Below, in pieces: positions 40,020 through 50,644 of a DNA stretch of 64,000 bases. Position 1 is the stretch's first letter. Every line of letters starts with the position of its first letter. The position numbers and the translations under genes are program-made. The stretch lies in assembly GCA_951394045.1 (NCBI GenBank), contig OX595991.1, forward strand, positions 868,001-932,000, written 5' to 3'. Under the pieces are notes generated by a model. The model searched no databases, had not been told where the DNA came from, and saw only the letters and a program-made list of their open reading frames with translations. This DNA is from Nitzschia sp. DOCU1 (lineage: Eukaryota; Bacillariophyta; Bacillariophyceae; Bacillariales; Bacillariaceae).

Positions 40020-40261
40020 ACAACAGTGCCATGGTCCTTCTTTGGCATACATGACTACCTACATTACATATACATCATTATTAGGGAATGTCTTCAACTT
40101 CCCAATTATCCAATTCCATGTTAACTTTCTACTACCGTCTTTTATGCTTGTCTCGGTCGAAGAATACCTAATCAAGAATTTGGGCCCAGCATTCAAATTG
40201 GCAGACTAGTAGTTATTTTAGTCAAAGCTGGAACTCCTACTAGAGGTGACTATTGGAACTA

Positions 40262-42364
<2,103 letters not shown>

Positions 42365-43175
42365 TGCTTTATGTATGCGTTTTCCTCCACTAGCTCAGCC
42401 CCTTTCAAGTTGTATCACAATCCTGTGCCGATAAATGCTCAACGAGTGACCCGACTTCGCCACAAGATCCGATCGTGTCGAACGTCGCTCGAGTGCAAAT
42501 TGCTTCCAACAAATCACGCCAGTGTCCGACGTCACTTCAGTAACAGACCACTCACTACCGATAGAGAACTGGGGGAGTCGATCCTAGTCTAGAGTGCAGT
42601 TGCCAAGCAGTCGGGGGCGTTCGAAGTAGAAAGATTGTATCGGTTTTGGTGTTTCCGTTGCGCCTAACTCATGCGGGTATCCAGATTTCAAAGAAAAAAG
42701 ATCTCGAAGATTTGGTGGAACTCGAGAGGCTGCAACCCAACAAAAGCTCTTGGCCGATCTTGGCGATGACGCCCTCTCCTTCACCATCCGCGAAGATCTT
42801 CGTGCTTCGCCCATTTATTGGGCGCTATTACCTTCTCTGAGTTCCGACGGATAACGACAGACCTTTTCTGTACCAATGTGTACAGCCGTAGAGTGCCCTA
42901 GAGTCTCTACCTGGTACGAGAATACAGAACTCACCACTGACCGTGATGCGCCGGCGAACCCACATTTCTCTCTATGCGTCATACAGGGTACAAATGACGT
43001 CACATTCGTAGGAAAACTTAACGCCTGTTTACTCGTAACATTTTAGCGATCATCAAGTCGCCGCTAAAAAACAGAAAATTCTCCCTCCGACCGCCAAACT
43101 GCGATGATCCCAATGGTTGACTAGCCACGACGGCAACAATAGCTGTTCATTGCAGTCTCATCGAACGACGGAACC
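42365..43175. other. Divergent intergenic region
   Basis: This lies between the MAPK-like gene and the coiled-coil gene. Short frames only, none convincing. The spaced palindrome TACCTGGTA is at 42908. Confidence 0.4.
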
Positions 43176-46100
43176 ATGAGGACGCCTTTCCTCAGAAAGG
43201 TTTCCAAGAAAGCATCATCGCATTATCATTGTGTTGAAAAACAGGAGCGGGAAGATGTCATTTTGAGAGAATCCTACTACAATGCGCGTGGTGGAAGTGG
43301 ATACCCCAAGGTCGAGGAAGATTCCAAGATTCTCTCTCGTCGTGCCGAAGATAACGCAAGAAAAAGTTTTCTTTTCCCAAAAGCCGGTCGATTTCTTAGT
43401 ACATCAACACGACGCAGTGCTGATGAAAAGGAATTCCCCAGAGATGGTGCTCCCCCCGGACCTACATTTGTTGATGTGTTGGAGTCAAGCCTTGACCGTC
43501 CTAGCACGAGCGTAGATCGTCACGCAGACCAAGAAGGATCACGACGCGTGTGTGCTCGTGCGCTAAGCAAGACTGAGGGTTCTGTTGAACGAAGGACTGC
43601 AGTAGGAGAGCGTCGCGATGACCCACCAGATACAATGTCCGTGACATCAATCTTCTACGATGAAAGCTTCGTTGGCGATCATTCCAGGCAAGGTGCACTC
43701 ACCGATGATGACGATGTAGACACATTATACTCAGCAGAATACCAGCAGTATCAGAATCCTCGTACGTCCCAAACCTTGCAAGAAATGGATGCTATTTTCC
43801 CAGACACACCGTCGTTGTGGACGGGTGTTAAATCCCAGGCGGACGAAAACCAGCCTGTTTCCGCGTCGCAATCCTTCGGCCTAGAGACAGGGCTTCTTTC
43901 TTTTGGCACTGAGGTTCTTGACGAGCTAGTAAGTACACAATCGGAGGAAGGGACGGAGATTTTCCAGGATAACCTGTGGGCATCAGGTGACGATGATGAG
44001 TTGAGTCAAAGTCACACTTACAATGACGAAAGCACTCTCGAAACAACACCGACTATGGAGCAAGAACTCGCGCACCAGAAGAATCCTTTTGACATGAGTC
44101 ATGATGAAGAAGACGACGACACTGGCGCTGTCTTTATGGATGACATTTTTCCACAGGATCCTTTGTGGACAGAAGGCCCGGACTCTAAAGGAGGAGCGCA
44201 CGAGTGCAAAGCCAACGAGAAAACACACAAAGGAACGACTGTAGAGACTCAAGCTGTGCAAAGTACCACCAAGAGCTCGTCCGAGTGTGTCATGTTTGTC
44301 CAGGCCGTCTTCCCAGCAGATCCATTTTGGTCCGAGTCGCCATGCGCTGATGGCTCTGGTACTAACGGCTGCGACATGGACAAGGCCGCCACTAAAAAGG
44401 AGGAAAAGCATCCTGAGTTTGTCTCAGCTGCCGTTTTCAAGACCAAAGTGGGAAGTGACACGACGAACGAAATTTTTCCTATGGATTTGTTGCCGTCGTC
44501 TGAGCCCTGTCAAGTTGCCCCAGCCTCTACCGACATCGATTTGATTCAATTTGATTGCAACGTTGAAAATACTTCAAGCTGTAATCGCCACCCATTGAAG
44601 CCATCAACTAGCGACGAGGACGAAAGCCTGTACACGACGGAAAGCAATACTGTGGACGAAGCTACAATTTCTCGGGATGACGCGGTCAACGAGACTGCTC
44701 CCATAGTTGAAACAAAGGCTGATAACTGCAACGTGAAATTGGTCCCTGGTTGTGTAAATTTGCACTCGGTACCTTCTTCTGGCTCTGCATCGGCAAAATC
44801 CACCAATCATGTGTCTGCCGCCGATGAATCGTCATCGACGGCGTCGGCAAACGCCAAATGCCCACATTGTATGGCACTAGAAGAAGAACTCATGGTCCTT
44901 CGAGCTCAACACAAGACGGATCTCTTGGAGCGCGATCTTCAAGATGAAGACCTCTTTCGCAACATGGAAATGATGAAAGAGTACATTGAGCTTCTGGATT
45001 CCGAATCCAGTTTGTACTCAAATGAATATGAATCGTTTTCAGATGACTATGAAGAAACTCAGCAGACCACCACTCGGAACAAAACAGAGCTTGAAGCGAA
45101 GCTTCGTATTTTTGACGAAGAGCTGGAGTGTCGAGCAAACAGCTTCAAAGCCATCGAAATGGAAGCTCGATTGAAGGATCTGGAAGCAGAAAACGCTAGA
45201 TGGAAGGCGGTGCTTGGCAAGGGCGAAGTTCAGATGGGCAAGGAAAACCAGGATCTAAAACATCGAGTAGAAGAATTGGAAGAAGAACGTTCCTTGCTTC
45301 TCACCAAGATCCAGTCGCAAGAGGCTGCTGTTGCCCTGATGGCGCAAGAGGAAGAGAGTTTGAGGCAACAATTGCAAAAGTTGGAGATTGAATTACAACG
45401 CGTGGTCTCCAAGAGCGTCTCTGAGCACAGTGATGACAACGAGAAGGCTTCAGAAAGTAGTACGACCGAAACGTGCAGGTCGGAAAAGGTCGAAGAGCCT
45501 ACTTGTAAGATCTCAAATGATGCTCAAAAGGATTTGATCCAAAAGCTAAGAGATGAGCTTGGCCAGAGCAATGATCTTTGTCTATCACAGGAAGAAACAA
45601 TTGCAAAACTTGTAGAGCAAGTGCAGCAATCTTTGTCAATGGGCGAAAATGTGAAATTTCAAGCTGCTGCCGAGGTCGCCAACGTGGGCGACGTTCGAGA
45701 TACCGATCAAGAATTGCAAGCCAAGATCCGAGCTTTGGAGATTGAAAGGAATCGCCTACGAACCAAATGTATCGCCCAAGGTCGTACTATTTCCAAGATG
45801 CAGAATGCGTCTGGATCTTTTCTAATGCCTCCTATTCACGAAGATCGGCAGTTTTCTTCCATCATCGCACCGGCGAGCGAAGAGAGTGCCGACGAAAGCG
45901 ATCATGCTATTTTTGAGGAAACAGAGGAGGACGTACAAGTTCTCAAACAAAGCGTGTCAGAGAAGAAGAAAAAGGCGGTTACAAGCCTTCGAGAATGCAG
46001 GAAGACTAGCGCCGAAGCCGCTCGTTCGAAAGAAGAGCGGGACGAACGCGATGCTCGCTTGCGGTACCTGGAAGATATCATCAGGAGCATGACAGACAGT

Positions 46101-46334
46101 GATAGCGATGGGTCAAGTGGTCGCGATGCACCTGATGGCGACGGTGCTGCTGTTATGGATGCTCCGTCCAGCGAAACCGTTAGTGATGATGACGACGACG
46201 CCCACGCAAGTCGAGCGGCTCGTTGGAAGGAGAAGATTCGCCGTCCAATTCAAGAGTTTACAGCAACAATCATGTTTGCTGGCAAGTCAAAGGATGACGA
46301 AGAGGTGGTACGCGGTGATGGAATCTTGTGCTAG
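43176..46334 (+). CDS. Large acidic coiled-coil protein with repeated FPxDPxW-type motifs
   Basis: 1052 aa, single exon, no recognised family. The N-terminal ~590 residues are acidic and disordered. They carry a short motif repeated with spacing: IFPDTPSLW (~205), IFPQDPLW (~325), VFPADPFW (~380) and a decayed IFPMDLLP (~434). From ~570 a CxxC-containing lead (CPHCMALEEELMVLRAQH) runs into long coiled coils (~575-910), with heptad Leu/Glu/Lys patterns such as LKHRVEELEEERSLLLTKI. The C-terminal ~150 residues are again charged, ending near a basic REIRRP-like stretch. The architecture suggests a scaffold or cytoskeleton/centrosome-type protein that uses the aromatic motifs as docking sites. 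This is inference only. Confidence 0.75.
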   Translation: MRTPFLRKVSKKASSHYHCVEKQEREDVILRESYYNARGGSGYPKVEEDSKILSRRAEDNARKSFLFPKAGRFLSTSTRRSADEKEFPRDGAPPGPTFVDVLESSLDRPSTSVDRHADQEGSRRVCARALSKTEGSVERRTAVGERRDDPPDTMSVTSIFYDESFVGDHSRQGALTDDDDVDTLYSAEYQQYQNPRTSQTLQEMDAIFPDTPSLWTGVKSQADENQPVSASQSFGLETGLLSFGTEVLDELVSTQSEEGTEIFQDNLWASGDDDELSQSHTYNDESTLETTPTMEQELAHQKNPFDMSHDEEDDDTGAVFMDDIFPQDPLWTEGPDSKGGAHECKANEKTHKGTTVETQAVQSTTKSSSECVMFVQAVFPADPFWSESPCADGSGTNGCDMDKAATKKEEKHPEFVSAAVFKTKVGSDTTNEIFPMDLLPSSEPCQVAPASTDIDLIQFDCNVENTSSCNRHPLKPSTSDEDESLYTTESNTVDEATISRDDAVNETAPIVETKADNCNVKLVPGCVNLHSVPSSGSASAKSTNHVSAADESSSTASANAKCPHCMALEEELMVLRAQHKTDLLERDLQDEDLFRNMEMMKEYIELLDSESSLYSNEYESFSDDYEETQQTTTRNKTELEAKLRIFDEELECRANSFKAIEMEARLKDLEAENARWKAVLGKGEVQMGKENQDLKHRVEELEEERSLLLTKIQSQEAAVALMAQEEESLRQQLQKLEIELQRVVSKSVSEHSDDNEKASESSTTETCRSEKVEEPTCKISNDAQKDLIQKLRDELGQSNDLCLSQEETIAKLVEQVQQSLSMGENVKFQAAAEVANVGDVRDTDQELQAKIRALEIERNRLRTKCIAQGRTISKMQNASGSFLMPPIHEDRQFSSIIAPASEESADESDHAIFEETEEDVQVLKQSVSEKKKKAVTSLRECRKTSAEAARSKEERDERDARLRYLEDIIRSMTDSDSDGSSGRDAPDGDGAAVMDAPSSETVSDDDDDAHASRAARWKEKIRRPIQEFTATIMFAGKSKDDEEVVRGDGILC

Positions 46335-46949
46335 AGAGATTATTCAGTTACGTCAAAAGTCTTTCCCGAGTGTGCAGCACAATACAAGCCATAGCCACTC
46401 TCGTGATTCAGAAACATCAGTAAAAATTTATAAGCACACTTTAGTCATCGCAAAGATCTGATGTATACTGCTACTAGGCTAGCGTATAGCAGTCGCAAAG
46501 ATCTGATGTATGCTCTTACTAGGCTGGCGCTGATGACGAAAGTTGTCGTTCTGCCGCTCGCGAGCTGTCTTCTCTGCTTTTACCTATTACTGTTATTGCT
46601 ACTATATAGTTATAGTCAAAGCAGCGAAGATCCGCACTATCCAGTTAGCAACTACCGTGACGATCAAAGAGGATCGATCCCCTAGCTAGACTGAATGCTT
46701 TCCTCCGCATTTCGCGAGTAGTTCTTTGGTAGCTAACGTAAGTCGAGGTAGTCATGACCCAGCGACGCGGTAGACGCACAGACCAGCGCCGCGCCGACCT
46801 ATCGTGAGATAATCTCAACGATGGGGTGCGATGATGGCGGCGTCTCCACTCTGTGGTTGTGACTGATAGACACAATCTTTTCCCTCTCCATTGAATCTCA
46901 TCGTCAACTACACTAGCTCTAGCTGAAGCCGTGAAGACTACGCTCAATC
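46335..46949. other. Intergenic region with a 45-bp tandem repeat
   Basis: It contains two imperfect direct copies of a 45-bp unit (46449-46493 and 46494-46535) sharing CGCAAAGATCTGATGTAT and CTACTAGGCT/TTACTAGGCT. No gene was recognised. Confidence 0.6.
46449..46535. repeat. Two-copy 45-bp tandem repeat
   Basis: Each unit begins CGCAAAGATCTGATGTAT. The second copy is slightly diverged and shorter. It lies in the 3' flank of the coiled-coil gene. Confidence 0.75.
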
Positions 46950-47984
46950 ATGTCCAGAAGACGACAGGTCCTTTTGACGACCCCGCGGGGTAAAACAGCT
47001 ACAGTGAATTTTTCACCATCCTCCGTCGCAAACGCCGACGCGATATTGGAGTCGCTGTGCACGGCCGCTCGGGACCGAGAGAATGGCAACCACAAGAACA
47101 AGCGTTCTGTGGAAGATAATTCTCCTACTCGCAAGAAACAAAAGCGTTGTCACTGTCCTCTTCAAGTGTGGCATCAGGGTCGTCATGTCAGCGTTGACAC
47201 TCTGCGGCAAATGTTGTTGAGCGAGGACGCTGACTACTTTGCGGCATCGCCCATTCACTTGTCACTACGGGTTCCGATCGTCGGTGGTATTGATCGTCAA
47301 AATCGAGTTGGAAGTAAATTTGGAGGAGGCGGTGTGAGTAGTGCGCAGCAGTCGGAACGTGAACGCAAAGAACGCCTCAAACAATTGGCGTTGGAAAGCA
47401 TTGACTTGGCGAAAGATCCCTATTTGATGCGAAATCACCTTGGAACCTATGAGTGCAAACTTTGTTTGACGCTCCACACCAATGAAGCCAATTACTTGGC
47501 GCATACTCAAGGGAAGAAACATCAACAGGGCCTCGCTCGTCGTGCGCACATGGAAAAGCTGCGCGCCGAAAAAGAAGGGACCGCTTTGCCCACAGGACCG
47601 ACCACTGCAGCGACAGGACCCTCCGTCTCTGCCCCCAAGGTTCGCATTGGACGTCCTGCCTATCAAGTCTTTAAGAGTAGAGACGCCGAAACGCATCAGC
47701 GGTGTCTCTCCTTTGAATTGAGCTTTCCTGAAATTGAAGCTGACTTGCAACCGAGGCATCGATTCATGAGTGCCTTTGAACAACGTGTCGAAAGTCCTCC
47801 AGATCGTCGATATCAATATTTGCTCTTTGCGGCAGATCCATATGAGACTGTGGCATTTAAGATTCCCAACGAACCGATTGACAAGGAACCGGGGCGATTT
47901 GTCACTCACTGGAATGCCGATGAAAAGAAGTTTACCTTGACGCTCTATTTTGTCGAGTCAGACAGTACCAAGAATACAAATTAA
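46950..47984 (+). CDS. SF3A2: Ubiquitin-like domain fused to splicing factor 3A subunit 2 (SF3A2/Prp11)
   Basis: 344 aa, single exon. Residues ~115-344 are SF3A2: SERERKERLKQLALESIDLA, RNHLGTYECKLCLTLHTNEA, and a matrin-type zinc finger with C169, C172, H185 and H191. The conserved C-terminal domain follows (RYQYLLFAADPYETVAFKIP, FVTHWNADEKKFTL). SF3A2 is part of U2 snRNP and helps it bind the branch site. Residues ~5-113 are additional and read like ubiquitin. There is a first hairpin LLTTPRGKTATVNFSP and helix NADAILESL. A basic insert follows, then LQVWHQGRHVSVDT and a last strand IHLSLRVPIVGG. The Gly-Gly (112-113) falls directly before IDRQNRVGSKFGGGG, the equivalent of the normal SF3A2 start MDFQHRPGGK. 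I infer synthesis as a processed ubiquitin-like precursor, as known for Sde2. Confidence 0.9.
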   Translation: MSRRRQVLLTTPRGKTATVNFSPSSVANADAILESLCTAARDRENGNHKNKRSVEDNSPTRKKQKRCHCPLQVWHQGRHVSVDTLRQMLLSEDADYFAASPIHLSLRVPIVGGIDRQNRVGSKFGGGGVSSAQQSERERKERLKQLALESIDLAKDPYLMRNHLGTYECKLCLTLHTNEANYLAHTQGKKHQQGLARRAHMEKLRAEKEGTALPTGPTTAATGPSVSAPKVRIGRPAYQVFKSRDAETHQRCLSFELSFPEIEADLQPRHRFMSAFEQRVESPPDRRYQYLLFAADPYETVAFKIPNEPIDKEPGRFVTHWNADEKKFTLTLYFVESDSTKNTN

Positions 47985-48157
47985 ATCTTGAAAGAATGCA
48001 CTACTGAGCTCTCAAAGAGTTATCTATGATTTTTACAACTCTAGGTGTACGAGATGGAAAGAGTTGCATTCCCTTGGTGCTGGAATCGTTGCTGTTGTGT
48101 CGAGGAACGATTCATTGATCTCTGTGTACCGTTACTGACATCACTCGCATCGCTCTA

Positions 48158-49057
48158 TTACCCAGCAACAATACTTGCAATCATTTGCATGATCTGGTAG
48201 TACCAATAGCATTGCAAGGCTCCCAACGCAAAGTCTAGCCCCTGGAAGAGTCGAAGGAAATACGCCTTGCCTGGCCGATATTTCTCAATCGTACCTGATT
48301 CAATCACTGCTTGACAGTCCTTCCACAAGGGAAAACTGTATCGGATCCATCCATAGACCCGATAAAATGAGAAGCTCAAGAAGAACAAGACCTGGCAAAT
48401 CTGAACCCACTGATCCAAGAAACTCCCCTTGGGGACGGGAATCACTTGGTTCTTGTCCAGAAAGACCAAGAAAATGGAAGAAAACTCCGAACAACCTCCA
48501 TAAAAGATTGAATAGTATGATACCATTTGATATTCCAGGGAGCAATAGGCAGTCAACAACGCCAGAACATGGTGGATCAAAAAGATCGGATCACGGTGAT
48601 CTGGAATAGCTAAGGAAATAACAATATCCCAGAGCTGATAGCAGAAAATAACCGAATTGAGATAGTCGGAAGCCTTCACGTATCCAAACAGACGATCCTC
48701 GGGCGTTGCATCCTTGGATCCAAGACGCTTGAATTCTGGAGTAAAGTGCCATGTGTAGACTCCAAGCAAACCCATCGTTGTCATGGAAAGAAGCGCAACA
48801 ACCTTGTACCCGATCAAATCCGGTCGCCGACAATCCCCGTCCGCTACATCTTGGGAGCAAAGCTCTGGGTTGGTGGGAATATCGGGGTTGTAATAATAGA
48901 TCGAGCCATACAAAACCGACATGATAGTGAAAATACTCTCAATCAGGCGTCGATTCTGGTCGAATCCAGAAGGTATCTTTAGTTCTCCATCCGAGATTGT
49001 TGAGTAGGAGGCGGTGGAAGAGCTAGTAGATTCCGTTTTCAGAGATCCTTTGCACAT
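48158..49057 (-). CDS. TLC-domain multi-pass membrane protein
   Basis: 299 aa, single exon. After a Ser/Thr-rich N-terminus there are about six or seven hydrophobic segments (around IFTIMSVLYGSIYYY, VVALLSMTTMGLLGVY, YLNSVIFCYQLWDIVISLAI, FLIHHVLALLTAYCSL, VQICQVLFFLSFSFY, LDFALGALQCYWYYQI). FLIHHVLALLTAYCSLEYQM followed by FYGGCSEFSSIFLVFLD carries the paired His and acidic pattern of the TRAM-LAG1-CLN8 (TLC) fold. It lacks the fuller Lag1 motif of ceramide synthases. It therefore groups with the TMEM56/FAM57-type TLC proteins, thought to act in ER lipid metabolism or trafficking. Specific substrate unknown. Confidence 0.82.
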   Translation of the reverse strand: MCKGSLKTESTSSSTASYSTISDGELKIPSGFDQNRRLIESIFTIMSVLYGSIYYYNPDIPTNPELCSQDVADGDCRRPDLIGYKVVALLSMTTMGLLGVYTWHFTPEFKRLGSKDATPEDRLFGYVKASDYLNSVIFCYQLWDIVISLAIPDHRDPIFLIHHVLALLTAYCSLEYQMVSYYSIFYGGCSEFSSIFLVFLDKNQVIPVPKGSFLDQWVQICQVLFFLSFSFYRVYGWIRYSFPLWKDCQAVIESGTIEKYRPGKAYFLRLFQGLDFALGALQCYWYYQIMQMIASIVAG

Positions 49058-49505
49058 CTTAATCCTTTGTGTTAGTTGCTTCAGTAGTTGTGGATGTGTC
49101 AGAATATGATGTCAATGCATGAATGAGGTCGATCTTATGGTGTTCTCAGCGCACCCTTTTCGGCAAACCAGGTTGAAGAATCCATCGAATGTCGTACTGC
49201 TTCGAGAACGCGTCCAACGCACTCTTTGTGGTGGTGACGCCCTCCATTTTCGAATTCTCGTGCAGATTCTCGCACGTACTCAACTGCGAATGGCTTGCGC
49301 TCGGCTCGAAGTTTTACGCGGCGCGAAAAGGGATGGGGAATGGCGCGCTCGCTCGCAGTGAAAATTCGACTACTTTGATCTTTTGTTTCGGACCGCTGGC
49401 CGTTGGAATAGAGCAATATGACCTGCCGTCACAATCAAACATACATGACAATACTGGTTGACAATCACAGTACAATCGTCGCCTACATCCCATTCGGATC
49501 GGAAC
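49058..49505. other. Divergent promoter region
   Basis: This lies between the TLC and RraA-like genes. No gene was recognised; the long minus-strand frame at 49314-49841 is antisense to the RraA-like gene. Confidence 0.4.
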
Positions 49506-50447
49506 ATGAGCAATCCTCCTGCTGATGAAATGCCTCCTATTGGTATCGCCAACGATGGCGCCATTGAGGGTATCCCTCTCCCAGCCGATGCAACTGCCAC
49601 AGCCGCACCCGACTATGATGCCAACAGAGCGCGGCTTGAAAGGGTATACGGTCTGGCGAAATTCTTCGAGGATGAATACCAGGATCCCGAAACCAGCATC
49701 GAGATTGTTCCACCAGATGGCAAGGAAATTCCCTGTGGTGGAGGTCAGACTTCTCGCCTTATTTCTCTTTGTGGAATGGCGGTCAAAAAGATCGACTCCC
49801 AGGCCATGGGGAAGTTCTGTCGCATTGCAGGCGTGAGACAATGGACAAGAAAGACCAAGAAGGAAATGTGCGATATCATTGTAAAATTTAAAGAAGACGG
49901 ATCTGAGTTCACAGCGGGTCCTCGGAAGAGATCGGTCTCGAGAATGAGCACTTCGGCCAAGTTTGCTTCGACGCCTGACTTGTGTGACGAGTTTGAAGAC
50001 ACTATTCGAATTGTGGATCCATCGCTCGGATTCAGTAACTATGGTGGGAAAACTCGGTTTGGTGGAGAAATCGTAACGGTCAAATGCTTTGAAGACAACT
50101 CAATGGTCAAGCAGCTAGCCAAAACGGACGGAACCGGCAAAGTCATGGTCGTGGACGGAGGCGGATCTCGAAGGCGCGCCTTGTTAGGCGATCAAGTAGC
50201 CTTGGACTGCGTCAATAGTAACTGGGAGGGGTTGGTGATCTATGGGTCGATTCGAGATGTCGACGAAATAGCCAATTTAAACCTCGGTGTCCAAACGTTA
50301 GGCCCAAGTCCCATGAAGACGATCAAACGAAACGAAGGGCAAACGGGTATCCCAGTCACTTTCGGTGGAGTCACGTTTCACAATGGAGAGTGCGTCGTTT
50401 GTGACAATAATGGAATCGTGGTCAACGAGATGCACATGAGTACATAG
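49506..50447 (+). CDS. RraA-like (HMG/CHA aldolase-fold) protein with extra N-terminal domain
   Basis: 313 aa, single exon; the upstream in-frame TTG at 49458 is not used. The C-terminal ~165 residues form the RraA fold: DEFEDTIRIVDPSLGFSNYG, VMVVDGGGSRRRALLGDQVA, LVIYGSIRDVDEIANLNLGV, and GIPVTFGGVTFHNGECVVCD followed by NNGIVV. The GDQVA and SIRDVDE motifs match the Arg/Asp metal site of HMG/CHA aldolases and of RraA, the protein inhibitor of RNase E. Family members differ in function, so aldolase, regulatory and other roles are all open. The N-terminal ~100 residues (RLERVYGLAKFFEDEYQ, VKKIDSQAMGKFCRIAGVRQ) form an unrecognised helical domain resembling a small modifier or binding module. 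There is no targeting signal, so it is probably cytosolic. Confidence 0.82.
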   Translation: MSNPPADEMPPIGIANDGAIEGIPLPADATATAAPDYDANRARLERVYGLAKFFEDEYQDPETSIEIVPPDGKEIPCGGGQTSRLISLCGMAVKKIDSQAMGKFCRIAGVRQWTRKTKKEMCDIIVKFKEDGSEFTAGPRKRSVSRMSTSAKFASTPDLCDEFEDTIRIVDPSLGFSNYGGKTRFGGEIVTVKCFEDNSMVKQLAKTDGTGKVMVVDGGGSRRRALLGDQVALDCVNSNWEGLVIYGSIRDVDEIANLNLGVQTLGPSPMKTIKRNEGQTGIPVTFGGVTFHNGECVVCDNNGIVVNEMHMST

Positions 50448-50644
50448 ACTTGGACGACCTTGAGCTGTTCTCCGTTCTAATCATGATGCCATTGTATTCT
50501 CTCGTATCTGACTTCTGTCAGCCAACTATAGCTCTAAAGCCTCAAGCTAGTCGTGCACCTGCAGTCATTTTCCAATGCTTCATGCTACTAGAGGCTAACG
50601 CCCGTGTTTTCGGGAGGCCCTCTAATTGATTTATCACTCGATGA

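Noticed and set aside
49314..49841. 175-aa minus-strand frame
   Set aside because: It is antisense to the start of the RraA-like gene, which has clear family motifs on the plus strand.
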